A stretch of DNA of 64,000 nt from positions 1,674,001 to 1,738,000 of the forward strand of contig CBDBKU010000002.1 in the NCBI GenBank assembly GCA_965206775.1. The letters are read 5' to 3'. The DNA comes from VXMF01 sp965206775 (lineage in GTDB: Bacteria; Acidobacteriota; Terriglobia; Bryobacterales; UBA6623). The position numbers and the translations under genes were made by a program. A model generated the notes under the pieces. That model saw only the letters and a list, made by a program, of their open reading frames with translations. It ran no database searches and was not told the origin of the DNA. Below, one piece after another: positions 43,482-50,970 of the stretch (its first letter is position 1; each line of letters starts with the position of its first letter).

Positions 43482-44522
43482 CTAGTCGATCCGCGGTGCC
43501 GTCGCGGCAACCCGCAGCGCATCGCTCGGCCGACTCTCGTTGCCTTCGGTGTCGATGGCAGTCACCGAGTACTCGTAAGCCCTGTCCGCAACCGCCAGTT
43601 CGTCGCTGAAGGCAGTCGCGGGAACCAGGCCTGACAGATCCTCTCCGTCGCGCAGGACGCGATATCCCTCCACGTCCGCTTCCCGGTTCGGAAGCCAGGA
43701 CAGTTCGACCGAAGCCGGCGCTCGCACAGCCCTCAACCCCGCTGGCGGTGAGGGCGCGAACGTGTCGAGAAGCGTCACCTCGCTTGCAGCGGAAGGAGGG
43801 CCCTCGATCCACCCTGCCTCGGATAGCCTGTAGGGTCGAAGCCGGTACCTGTACGTGCGGTCCCATTCCGCAGTCCTGTCGACGAAGGACTCGACGCCGA
43901 GCCGCCCCAGGGGCGCGAACTGGCCTTCTTCGCCGACTGCTCTCTCGATGGCGTAATCATCAGCGCGGTCGGCGGCCTGCCAGGACAGCGCCACGCCGCC
44001 GGGACCGACGGAGACTTCTATCCATTGCGGTTCTGCCGGCGGTTCCAGGGGATGGAGCTTCACTTGGTTCGAGTACCCGGCGTCCAGGCCCGCCCGATTG
44101 GTTGCCGTCACGATCAGGATTGTTGGCTGACCCAGCTGCCAGTTCGACAGAGGTGAGCGAAATGCAAGCAGGTCGCCCGGCTCCTTGTCCACGAGTGCGG
44201 CCGAGCCGAGCGTCGTGACCGGACGCCGGTACTCGTCGATCGTCTCCCGTGTCAGGCTCCCCGAGTACCCCGGGACGTCGACCGCCCACAGCGTGAAACC
44301 GTCGATCTGGCGCGCGACCGTCCCTTCGGTCGTGAGCGGCGGCCAGGTCCATGCGACCTCGACCTCCCCCGCGACCTGGCTCGCCGTCAGATCGGTAACC
44401 GGGCGCGGGAGATGCAGCAGCGGCGGCAGCGGATCTCCGACGGATCCGCACCCCCACAGGGCAGCTGCCAGCGCGGAGGCTGCCCGCAGGCCGATATGCG
44501 CTCCTCGGTCCCTCCCGGGCAT
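43482..44522 (-). CDS. Fibronectin type III lipoprotein
   Basis: A 346-residue envelope lipoprotein: the signal ASALAAALWGC ends in a lipobox Cys. Three FN3-like beta-sandwich repeats follow (about 40-150, 157-250 and 255-340), recognisable from PxxPxxLxAxxxxxxVxLSW strands (AVRAPASVELSWLPNREADV) and the Y-x-Y-x-V strand (YEYSVTAIDTEGNES). There is no catalytic motif. Its ATG is three bases after the hslU stop, so it is the third gene of an hslV-hslU operon. The link with the protease is unexplained. Confidence 0.82.
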   Translation of the reverse strand: MPGRDRGAHIGLRAASALAAALWGCGSVGDPLPPLLHLPRPVTDLTASQVAGEVEVAWTWPPLTTEGTVARQIDGFTLWAVDVPGYSGSLTRETIDEYRRPVTTLGSAALVDKEPGDLLAFRSPLSNWQLGQPTILIVTATNRAGLDAGYSNQVKLHPLEPPAEPQWIEVSVGPGGVALSWQAADRADDYAIERAVGEEGQFAPLGRLGVESFVDRTAEWDRTYRYRLRPYRLSEAGWIEGPPSAASEVTLLDTFAPSPPAGLRAVRAPASVELSWLPNREADVEGYRVLRDGEDLSGLVPATAFSDELAVADRAYEYSVTAIDTEGNESRPSDALRVAATAPRID

Positions 44523-44525
44523 GGG

Positions 44526-45899
44526 TCAGAGGATGTAGCGGCTCAGATCCTGGTCCTTGACGATGGAAGAGAGCTGGTCTTGTACGTAGGCCGCGTCGAT
44601 CTTCACCGACTTCTCCTTCATGTCTGGAGCATCGAACGAGATCTTGTCCAGCAGCTTCTCCATGATCGTGTGAAGGCGCCGCGCTCCGATGTCCTCGGTC
44701 TGTTCGTTGACAGCCATAGCCGTCTGCGCGATCTCCTCCACCGCATCCTGGGTGAATTCCATCTGCACGCCCTCGGTATCGAGCAGGGCCACGTACTGCT
44801 TCGTGAGCGCGTTCTTCGGCTCCGTCAGGATGCGAATGAAATCGGCCTTCTTGAGCGACCTGAGCTCGACTCGGATGGGGAACCGCCCTTGAAGCTCGGG
44901 AATCATGTCGCTGGGCTTCGCCACGTGGAACGCGCCAGCCGCGATGAAGAGAATGTGATCCGTGCGGATCATGCCGTGGCGGGTGTTCACGGTCGTGCCC
45001 TCGACGATCGGCAGGAGGTCGCGCTGGACGCCCTCCCTGCTGACCTCCGGCCCGCGGCCTCCCTCGCGCCCGGCAATCTTGTCCATCTCGTCGAGGAACA
45101 CGATGCCCGCCTGCTCGGCGCGCTCGACGGCTTGCCGGGTGATCTGCTCCATGTCGATGAGCTTCTGTTCCTCTTCCTGCGCCAGCGCGTCCAGCGCGTC
45201 GAGAACCGTCATCTTGCGCCGCCGCGTCTGACCACCGAAGATCCCGGGTAGCATCTCCTTGATGTTGATGTCCATCTCCTCGACGCCCTGGTTGGTGATG
45301 ATCTCGATCGGGTTGTTGCGCCCCTGGGTCTCGATCTCGACCATGCGGTCGTCGAGCTTGCCGTCGCGAAGCTGTTTGCGGAGCTTCTCGCGGGTCTTCG
45401 CCGTCGGGTCCTCCCCGCCTTCCGCCTCGTCCGACTGCTGCGGAGGCATCAGGATCTGCAGGAGCCTGTCCTCGGCATTCTGCTCGGCCCTGTCCGCGAC
45501 CATGTCGATCTTCTCTTCGCGGATCATGTCGATGGCCATCTCTATGAGGTCTCGGATCATCGAGTCGACATCCCGGCCGACGTACCCGACCTCGGTGAAC
45601 TTCGTGGCCTCGATCTTGACGAATGGGGAATTCGACAGCTTCGCCAGCCGACGGGCGACCTCGGTCTTTCCGACGCCGGTCGGGCCCATCAGCAGAATGT
45701 TCTTGGGCATGACCTCCTCGGCCATTTCCGGCTCGAGTCGCTGCCGGCGGATTCGGTTCCGCAAGGCGACCGCGACCGCTCGCTTCGCAGCGGCCTGGCC
45801 GATGACGTGCTTGTCGAGTTGCTCGACGATTTCGCGGGGCGTCAGCTCGTCGAGCGCAGGGGAGTCCGAGTCCGAGTTGCCGGGTAGGTAGATCACCAT
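44526..45899 (-). CDS. hslU: HslU ATPase subunit of the HslUV protease
   Basis: AAA+ unfoldase that feeds substrates to HslV in the cytoplasm. The 457-residue protein opens LTPREIVEQLDKHVIGQAAAKRAVA, has Walker A GPTGVGKTE (about 71), the pore-1 loop GYVGRDV, the variable I domain, Walker B IVFLDEMDKIA (about 270), the sensor region and the terminal DLSRYIL, whose last residues dock into HslV. Length and ending are canonical. It lies four bases downstream of hslV. Confidence 0.96.
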   Translation of the reverse strand: MVIYLPGNSDSDSPALDELTPREIVEQLDKHVIGQAAAKRAVAVALRNRIRRQRLEPEMAEEVMPKNILLMGPTGVGKTEVARRLAKLSNSPFVKIEATKFTEVGYVGRDVDSMIRDLIEMAIDMIREEKIDMVADRAEQNAEDRLLQILMPPQQSDEAEGGEDPTAKTREKLRKQLRDGKLDDRMVEIETQGRNNPIEIITNQGVEEMDINIKEMLPGIFGGQTRRRKMTVLDALDALAQEEEQKLIDMEQITRQAVERAEQAGIVFLDEMDKIAGREGGRGPEVSREGVQRDLLPIVEGTTVNTRHGMIRTDHILFIAAGAFHVAKPSDMIPELQGRFPIRVELRSLKKADFIRILTEPKNALTKQYVALLDTEGVQMEFTQDAVEEIAQTAMAVNEQTEDIGARRLHTIMEKLLDKISFDAPDMKEKSVKIDAAYVQDQLSSIVKDQDLSRYIL

Positions 45900-45903
45900 C
45901 TCC

Positions 45904-46449
45904 CTAGTCCAGTTCCTCGAAGGCTATGTTCGCGTTCGTGTAGATGCAGATATCGGCGGCGATCTTCATTGCAGCCTCGGCCACCTCGCGCGTTCCCAGG
46001 TCGGTATGCTCGAGCAGCGCCGTGGCGGCGGCAACGGCGTAAGGTCCGCCCGAGCCTACCGCGGCCACCTTGTCGTCCGGCTCGATCACGTCGCCCGTGC
46101 CGCTCAGCAGGAGGGTCGACTTGGTGTCCGCAACGAGCAGCAGCGCTTCCAGATGGCGGAGCGCCTTGTCCATCCGCCAGTCCTTCGCAAGTTCCACGGC
46201 CGCGCGGCTCAGGTTGCCGCCGTAGGCCTGGAGCTTCTCCTCGAAGCGAGTAAACAGCGAGATGGCGTCTGCGGTCGAGCCGGCAAAGCCCGCCAGAATC
46301 CGCTCGTCGTGCAGGCGGCGGATCTTCCGTGCCGACGATTTGACAACTTCGGAACCCATCGTGACTTGGCCGTCTCCGGCCATGGTGACCTTGTCTCCAC
46401 GGCGCACGCACAGGACGGTCGTAGAGCGAATCTTGGGATGTAATGCCAT
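45904..46449 (-). CDS. hslV: HslV proteolytic subunit
   Basis: Threonine peptidase of the HslUV complex. The ATG at 46449 gives 181 residues with a short propeptide MALHPKIRS before the catalytic Thr of STTVLCVRRGDK; the mature enzyme begins at a Thr. MAGDGQVT, RKIRRLHDERILAGFAGSTAD and the later VAAVGSGGPYAVAAA are diagnostic. An upstream GTG in frame (46476) would add nine residues and is less likely. It is the first gene of the hslV-hslU-FN3 operon. Confidence 0.95.
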   Translation of the reverse strand: MALHPKIRSTTVLCVRRGDKVTMAGDGQVTMGSEVVKSSARKIRRLHDERILAGFAGSTADAISLFTRFEEKLQAYGGNLSRAAVELAKDWRMDKALRHLEALLLVADTKSTLLLSGTGDVIEPDDKVAAVGSGGPYAVAAATALLEHTDLGTREVAEAAMKIAADICIYTNANIAFEELD

Positions 46450-46518
46450 TAGCCCCCGCGGAGCGGGAACTTTCATTATAGGGAGCGACCTGCTTCCGAA
46501 TCTGCGTGCCCGCGAGTA

Positions 46519-47979
46519 TCAGCGGCGGGCTGTCCACGAGTATGCGCTCGGATCGAAGACGTAGCTGCTCTTCACCGGGGCCGGAGGGGCGCTCGCGTCC
46601 GGCAACAGCGTGCGAAGCTCCTGCACCGTAGCGCGGAACCCCTTCCTTCCTGCGAGATTCGTGAGTTCTTCCGGATCCGCCTCGCGGTCGTAGAGTTCCT
46701 CCCCGCCATCGCGATAGCGGATGTAGAGCCAATTGCCGCGACGCACGGCATCGTTGCCGGGCAGGTACGTGATGACGGCGTGGCGGCCCGGCTCGGCTTC
46801 AGGATGTTCGAGCAGGCCGCGGAGGCTCGCGCCGTCCAAGCCGCGACGGGCCGGCAGGCCCGCCATGTCCAGCAACGTCGGATAGATATCGAGCAAGCTC
46901 ACGGGACGGTCGCAGGCCCGTCCCGGTTCGATGCCCGGCCCACGGACGATCAGGGGCACGTGCGTCGCGCGTTCCCAGAGCGTCGACTTGTGCCAATGCT
47001 GTTTTTCGCCCAAGTGAAAGCCGTGGTCGGAAGCGAAGACTACAACCGTGTTCTCGGCGTACGGACTCGCGTCGAGGGCACCCAGCAGGCGGCCTGCCAT
47101 GGCATCCGCGAACGCGATATTCGCCGCGTAGGCCGCAACGGCCTCGGCCCATTTCCCGCTGTCTCGAATCCGGCGGAACACCTCGCCCCCGCGACGTGCA
47201 AGGCGGCGTCCCTCGTCCGGGACGTCGGCCAGGTCGTTCTCCGGCACGTGCGGCAGCAAGGCCTCGCCCGGCGGGAACGCTTCGAAGTACGCGGCGGGGG
47301 CGTACCAGGGAAGGTGAGGGCGGAACAGGCCGACGGCGAGGAAGAACGGTGTCTGCCGGGACTCGGAAAGGAAGCGAGTTGCCCACGCCACGGTCCTGGC
47401 ATCTCCGTACTCGCTGTCCGCAACGGGGATCGCGCCCCAGTCGAGTTCGTGGAGGAATGGAGCGATTCCCGCGAGCGGATGGCCGGGGGGCGGTTCGGAT
47501 GCAGCGACATGCGGATACGCACTGCCCGCACGATCCCAGGGGTCGTCGAATTGCAAGGCGAAGTACTCGTCCCAAACGTCCGGAGGATTGAATCCGGCGG
47601 TGTGATGGAATACCTTTCCGGCACCCGCGACCGCGTAGCCTCCCTGCCGGAACGCTTCGGGGAGGGTGACGGCGTCCGGCAGATGGGGCCGCCACCAATG
47701 GCCGTTGTCGTAGATACCCGTGGTCGACGGACGCAGCCCGAGGAGCAGCGCCGTGCGCGACGGGTTGCACTTCGGCGAAGCTGCGTAGGCCTCTCGAAAG
47801 AGCATGCCCTGCGAAGCCAGGCGGTCGATGTTCGGAGTGCGGCCGTTGGGATGTGCCGAGAGGCTGCCGACCCAGTCGTTGAGGTCGTCCGCCAGGACCA
47901 GCAGCACGTTGGGACGAGCAGCGGCCTGGCCCAAGGCGCATAAGAGCGCGAGCGGTATAGCGAGCCGGGCGGGAACCAT
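46519..47979 (-). CDS. Exported sulfatase, iduronate-2-sulfatase-like
   Basis: A 486-residue exported enzyme with signal RLAIPLALLCALGQAAA. Metal-binding DD at 31-32 (VLADDLNDWVG) and a canonical formylglycine motif C71-N-P-S-R75 in AASPKCNPSRTALLLG; GAGKVFHH, SDHGFHLGEKQHWHKS and the terminal LYDREADPEELTNLA are standard. DDLNDWVG with SPKCNPSRT resembles the iduronate-2-sulfatase branch. The ATG at 47979 sits right before the signal. It needs formylglycine maturation by an enzyme not in the window. Substrate is inferred only to be a sulfated polysaccharide. Confidence 0.9.
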   Translation of the reverse strand: MVPARLAIPLALLCALGQAAARPNVLLVLADDLNDWVGSLSAHPNGRTPNIDRLASQGMLFREAYAASPKCNPSRTALLLGLRPSTTGIYDNGHWWRPHLPDAVTLPEAFRQGGYAVAGAGKVFHHTAGFNPPDVWDEYFALQFDDPWDRAGSAYPHVAASEPPPGHPLAGIAPFLHELDWGAIPVADSEYGDARTVAWATRFLSESRQTPFFLAVGLFRPHLPWYAPAAYFEAFPPGEALLPHVPENDLADVPDEGRRLARRGGEVFRRIRDSGKWAEAVAAYAANIAFADAMAGRLLGALDASPYAENTVVVFASDHGFHLGEKQHWHKSTLWERATHVPLIVRGPGIEPGRACDRPVSLLDIYPTLLDMAGLPARRGLDGASLRGLLEHPEAEPGRHAVITYLPGNDAVRRGNWLYIRYRDGGEELYDREADPEELTNLAGRKGFRATVQELRTLLPDASAPPAPVKSSYVFDPSAYSWTARR

Positions 47980-48102
47980 GGCATCCAAATCTCGCACGAG
48001 TCTACAGGACAGCGCGCTCTGCGGGGGATCGCCGGGCTCGGCCAGCCCCGCCTTTCGTCTGCCTGCGTCACTGCGCCCTTGCGCTAGGATGGAACTGCGC
48101 CC

Positions 48103-48510
48103 ATGCCGGACGATGCCAGCCTTGACGACGGAAGGCCCGAGATCCCCGACCGCATGTTCTTTCGGATCGGCGACGTTAGCGAGATCGCCGGTGTCGAGAC
48201 TCATGTCCTGCGCTTCTGGGAAACCGAGTTTCCGACCTTGAAGCCGCGCAAGACGCCGAGCGGCCAGAGGCAGTACCGGCGCAAGGACGTCGAGACAATT
48301 CTCACCATCAAGGAACTGCTTTACGGCGAGAAATACACGATTGCAGGTGCGCGAAGGGCGTTGCGGTCAGGGGCCGGGTCCAAAGTTGCCGCAGGCAGCC
48401 ACTCGGAGGCGGATGCAAGTGCCGCAACGCAGGGAAGGCCGGTCGCACGTCCCGCCCTCCAAGAGATCCGTTCGAAGCTGGAGCAGATCCGGGATCTGCT
48501 CGCGCCCTGA
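48103..48510 (+). CDS. MerR-family transcriptional regulator
   Basis: A 135-residue DNA-binding protein. The winged helix-turn-helix is at about 18-85: FFRIGDVSEIAGVETHVLRF, WETEFPTLKP, then QYRRKDVETILTIKELL and YTIAGARRAL. The C-terminal 20 residues (LQEIRSKLEQIRDLL) are a short dimerising coil; there is no effector-binding domain. This short type is common in Acidobacteria and deltaproteobacteria. It diverges from the sulfatase gene across 123 bases and converges on mqnE; its target is unknown. Confidence 0.88.
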   Translation: MPDDASLDDGRPEIPDRMFFRIGDVSEIAGVETHVLRFWETEFPTLKPRKTPSGQRQYRRKDVETILTIKELLYGEKYTIAGARRALRSGAGSKVAAGSHSEADASAATQGRPVARPALQEIRSKLEQIRDLLAP

Positions 48511-48532
48511 CGCAGGTCTCGCCGGCGGGGCT

Positions 48533-49672
48533 TCAGACTGCCAGGGTCAGCATCGCCTCGTCGCGCGATACCTCGCGGTAGAGCGTGTCGCGCTCGGTGG
48601 GCTCGCGCCCTGCTTCGCGGATCAGGCGGAATAGCTGGTCGCGACGCAGGGCTTGCGGGGTCTTTGCCCCGGCATCGTGGTAGATCTTCTCTTCGATCAC
48701 GGTGCCGTCGATGTCGTCCGCCCCGAATCGCTGCGCAACCTGCGCGATCTTCGGCGTCATCATGATCCAGTAGGCCTTGATATGGGGGAAGTTGTCGAGC
48801 AGCAGGCGCGCCACGGCGATCGCCTTGATGTCCTGGAAGCCCGAGGTCATCGGAAGGTGGTGCATCGGCGTGTTCTGGGGATGGAACGCGAGCGGGATGA
48901 AGGTCTGGAACCCACCCGTCTCGTCCTGCAGGGCTCGCAGTCGCAACAGGTGATCGACTCGGTCCTCGTCCGTCTCAACGTGCCCGTACAGCATCGTGGC
49001 GTTGGACTTCAGCCCGAGGTCGTGCGCCGTGCGGGCCGTCTCGATCCACTCGTTGCCGTCGATCTTGTGATCACAGATAATGCGGCGGACACGCTCGGTG
49101 AAGATCTCCGCGCCGCCTCCTGGCAGGGAATCGACGCCTGAGTCGCGGAGTCGCTCGAGCGTTTCCCGGATCGAAATCCTCTCGCGGCGCGCCAGGTACC
49201 CGATTTCGACCATGGTCAGGGCCTTCAGATGGACGGCCGGGAATCGTTCCTTCAGCCCGCGGAACATCTTGGCGAACCAGTCGAGCCCCAATTCCGGATG
49301 TAGTCCGCCTACGACGTGGAACTCGGAAATCTCCTCGCTGTAGCCGATACCGGCCGTGTGCCAGACCTGTTCCAGCGACATCGTGTACGCGGTCGGGTTG
49401 CGCTTCTGCTTGCCGAAGGCGCACAGCTTGCAGGCCGCGACGCAGACGTCGGTCGGGTTGATATGCCGGTTGACGTTGAAGTACGTCTTGTTGCCGTTGA
49501 TCCGCTCGCGCACCGCGTTGGCGAGGTAGCCGACGGTCAGAAGGTCGCTGGAATGGTACAGGGCCACGCCGTCATCGAACGAAAGGCGTCCCCCCGCCAG
49601 CACCTTGTCGGCGATGGGAACCAGCCTCTTGTCGGCGATCCGTGGTACCAAAGGCCTTCCTCCGGGTTCCAA
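48533..49672 (-). CDS. mqnE: Aminofutalosine synthase MqnE (radical SAM)
   Basis: Makes aminofutalosine, an early step of the futalosine route to menaquinone. The 379-residue protein has the radical-SAM cysteines C-V-A-A-C-K-L-C (about 77-84), YFNVNRHINPTDVC just before them, HVVGGLHPELG, SLPGGGAEIF and IPLAFHPQNTP, the diagnostic MqnE/MqnC pattern, with the MqnE-type N-terminus ADKVLAGGRLS. No other mqn gene is beside it, but a UbiA-type prenyltransferase at 55122 could serve the same pathway. Use of menaquinone is thus likely for this organism. Confidence 0.92.
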   Translation of the reverse strand: MEPGGRPLVPRIADKRLVPIADKVLAGGRLSFDDGVALYHSSDLLTVGYLANAVRERINGNKTYFNVNRHINPTDVCVAACKLCAFGKQKRNPTAYTMSLEQVWHTAGIGYSEEISEFHVVGGLHPELGLDWFAKMFRGLKERFPAVHLKALTMVEIGYLARRERISIRETLERLRDSGVDSLPGGGAEIFTERVRRIICDHKIDGNEWIETARTAHDLGLKSNATMLYGHVETDEDRVDHLLRLRALQDETGGFQTFIPLAFHPQNTPMHHLPMTSGFQDIKAIAVARLLLDNFPHIKAYWIMMTPKIAQVAQRFGADDIDGTVIEEKIYHDAGAKTPQALRRDQLFRLIREAGREPTERDTLYREVSRDEAMLTLAV

Positions 49673-49912
49673 AATACCACGGTTCCGCTCGCCGCGCTTG
49701 GAGCCGTGGGGCCGTGCTCGCGAGGACCGCCGGATGGCGGATCGCCCCTGCGATCGACACGCCCGCAGCGGGTGCCCCTCGCGGTGCGGCAGACCGAATT
49801 AGAGCCTCTCCGGCCTGCCGGTCTGCCTTCCAGGGGGTCTTGACCGCCATCTGCCGCCGGCGTGGGCGGCCGCTCCGCCAATGGGCCGCGGGCCCTCGGG
49901 CCGGAACAAGGC

Positions 49913-50755
49913 TCAGCGCCGTTCGTCTTCGACCTGCTCGAGATACAAGCCTTCGAGCCGCTCGACCGCAGCGCGGAATCCCTCAGGGTCCACGAACGTG
50001 TCCGGGCTGTACGGCTGTCCCGCCTCGTACTTGGAGTGCAAGCCGTATTGCGAGCCATGTGCCGCGACCCAAATGTCGATGTCCATTGCCTTCTGCCTGC
50101 CGAAGGTCTTCGCAAAGTCCCCGGCGACCCCTGGATAGGTTGGATCCGCAACCAGCCGCTTGCCTCGGTTGATCGTTCCCATGTTCGCGATCACGACGCT
50201 GTATTCCTTCCCATTCTCCTGGACCGTCATGGTGTAGCTGACGCTTCCGGCCGTGTGGCCCGGTGACTCGACTACCTCGAGCTTGGTGCTGCCGAGCGCG
50301 ATCACTTCGCCGTCAGCGAGGACCTTGTCGACAGCGACTGGCTTGAATGACACCTTCCCCCCGAAGTGCGGGTCGCTGAAGCCGCCGTCCTCCAGCACGG
50401 GCGCATCGCCCGGCGTGGCCCACATCTCTGCTCCCGCGATCTCCTTGATCTCGGCCAGTGCCGCGGTGTGGTCCCAGTGCGCCTGCATGGTCAGCAGGAT
50501 CTTGATGTCCTCCATTTGGAATCCGACCGATTCGATATTCCTGCGGATTAGCGGCGTGGAGTCCTCGAGGGCTGTATTGATCAGGATGTGGCCGTCGTCG
50601 GACGTGATGAGAAAGACGCCTAGGTCGTACGTGCCAACCGCGTAGAGGTTGCCGATCACGCGGTGGCCGGGAAAGGAGCGCGTCCATCCCTCGGGCTGTG
50701 CCCCGAGGTGCGATGCAGCGAGAGCCAGCAGACATGGAATTGCGAGACAGCGCAT
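49913..50755 (-). CDS. Subclass B3 metallo-beta-lactamase, GOB-like with Gln in the first zinc site
   Basis: A 280-residue periplasmic protein with a signal peptide (LAIPCLLALAASHLGAQ). The zinc motif is Q91-A-H93-W-D95-H96, where most B3 enzymes have H-x-H-x-D-H; the same Gln is characteristic of GOB enzymes of Elizabethkingia. ESPGHTAGSVSY carries the next His, and DIWVAAHGSQYGLHSKYEAG the last His; the latter stretch and the following YSPDTFVD are close to GOB. It may hydrolyse beta-lactams, but chromosomal homologs are often untested. The ATG at 50755 starts at the signal. IS-B lies 150 bases upstream. Confidence 0.85.
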   Translation of the reverse strand: MRCLAIPCLLALAASHLGAQPEGWTRSFPGHRVIGNLYAVGTYDLGVFLITSDDGHILINTALEDSTPLIRRNIESVGFQMEDIKILLTMQAHWDHTAALAEIKEIAGAEMWATPGDAPVLEDGGFSDPHFGGKVSFKPVAVDKVLADGEVIALGSTKLEVVESPGHTAGSVSYTMTVQENGKEYSVVIANMGTINRGKRLVADPTYPGVAGDFAKTFGRQKAMDIDIWVAAHGSQYGLHSKYEAGQPYSPDTFVDPEGFRAAVERLEGLYLEQVEDERR

Positions 50756-50902
50756 GCCGAACAGTATGCCGGTTTGGCATCCCTCAGTTCGCGCGCAGGG
50801 GCTGTTTGCTGGAACAAGGCAGAATGCCGTCTCGTGCTCCCGCCTTCGCGAGCCGACAGCTCGATCGCTGCCCTCGGTGTCTTCGCCGGAGCGGAACGGA
50901 TC

Positions 50903-50910
50903 CCCGCGCC
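50903..50910. repeat. Target-site duplication of IS-B, left copy
   Basis: CCCGCGCC, identical to 53331-53338. An 8-bp duplication fits the IS50 branch of the IS4 superfamily (8-9 bp). Confidence 0.8.
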
Positions 50911-50934
50911 CTGCCCATGCCCCAGATCTGGCAG

Positions 50935-50964
50935 TTGACAAATGCAGGATCGTTGTGGCATTCC
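50935..50964 (+). promoter_or_regulatory. Possible transposase promoter in the IS-B left end
   Basis: A perfect -35 hexamer TTGACA at 50935-50940 lies just inside the left end. The -10 candidates 17-18 bases later (GCATTC or CATTCC) are poor. A GATC at 50926-50929 within the terminal repeat could make it methylation-sensitive, as in IS50, if this host methylates GATC. Confidence 0.3.
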
Positions 50965-50970
50965 TGAAGC

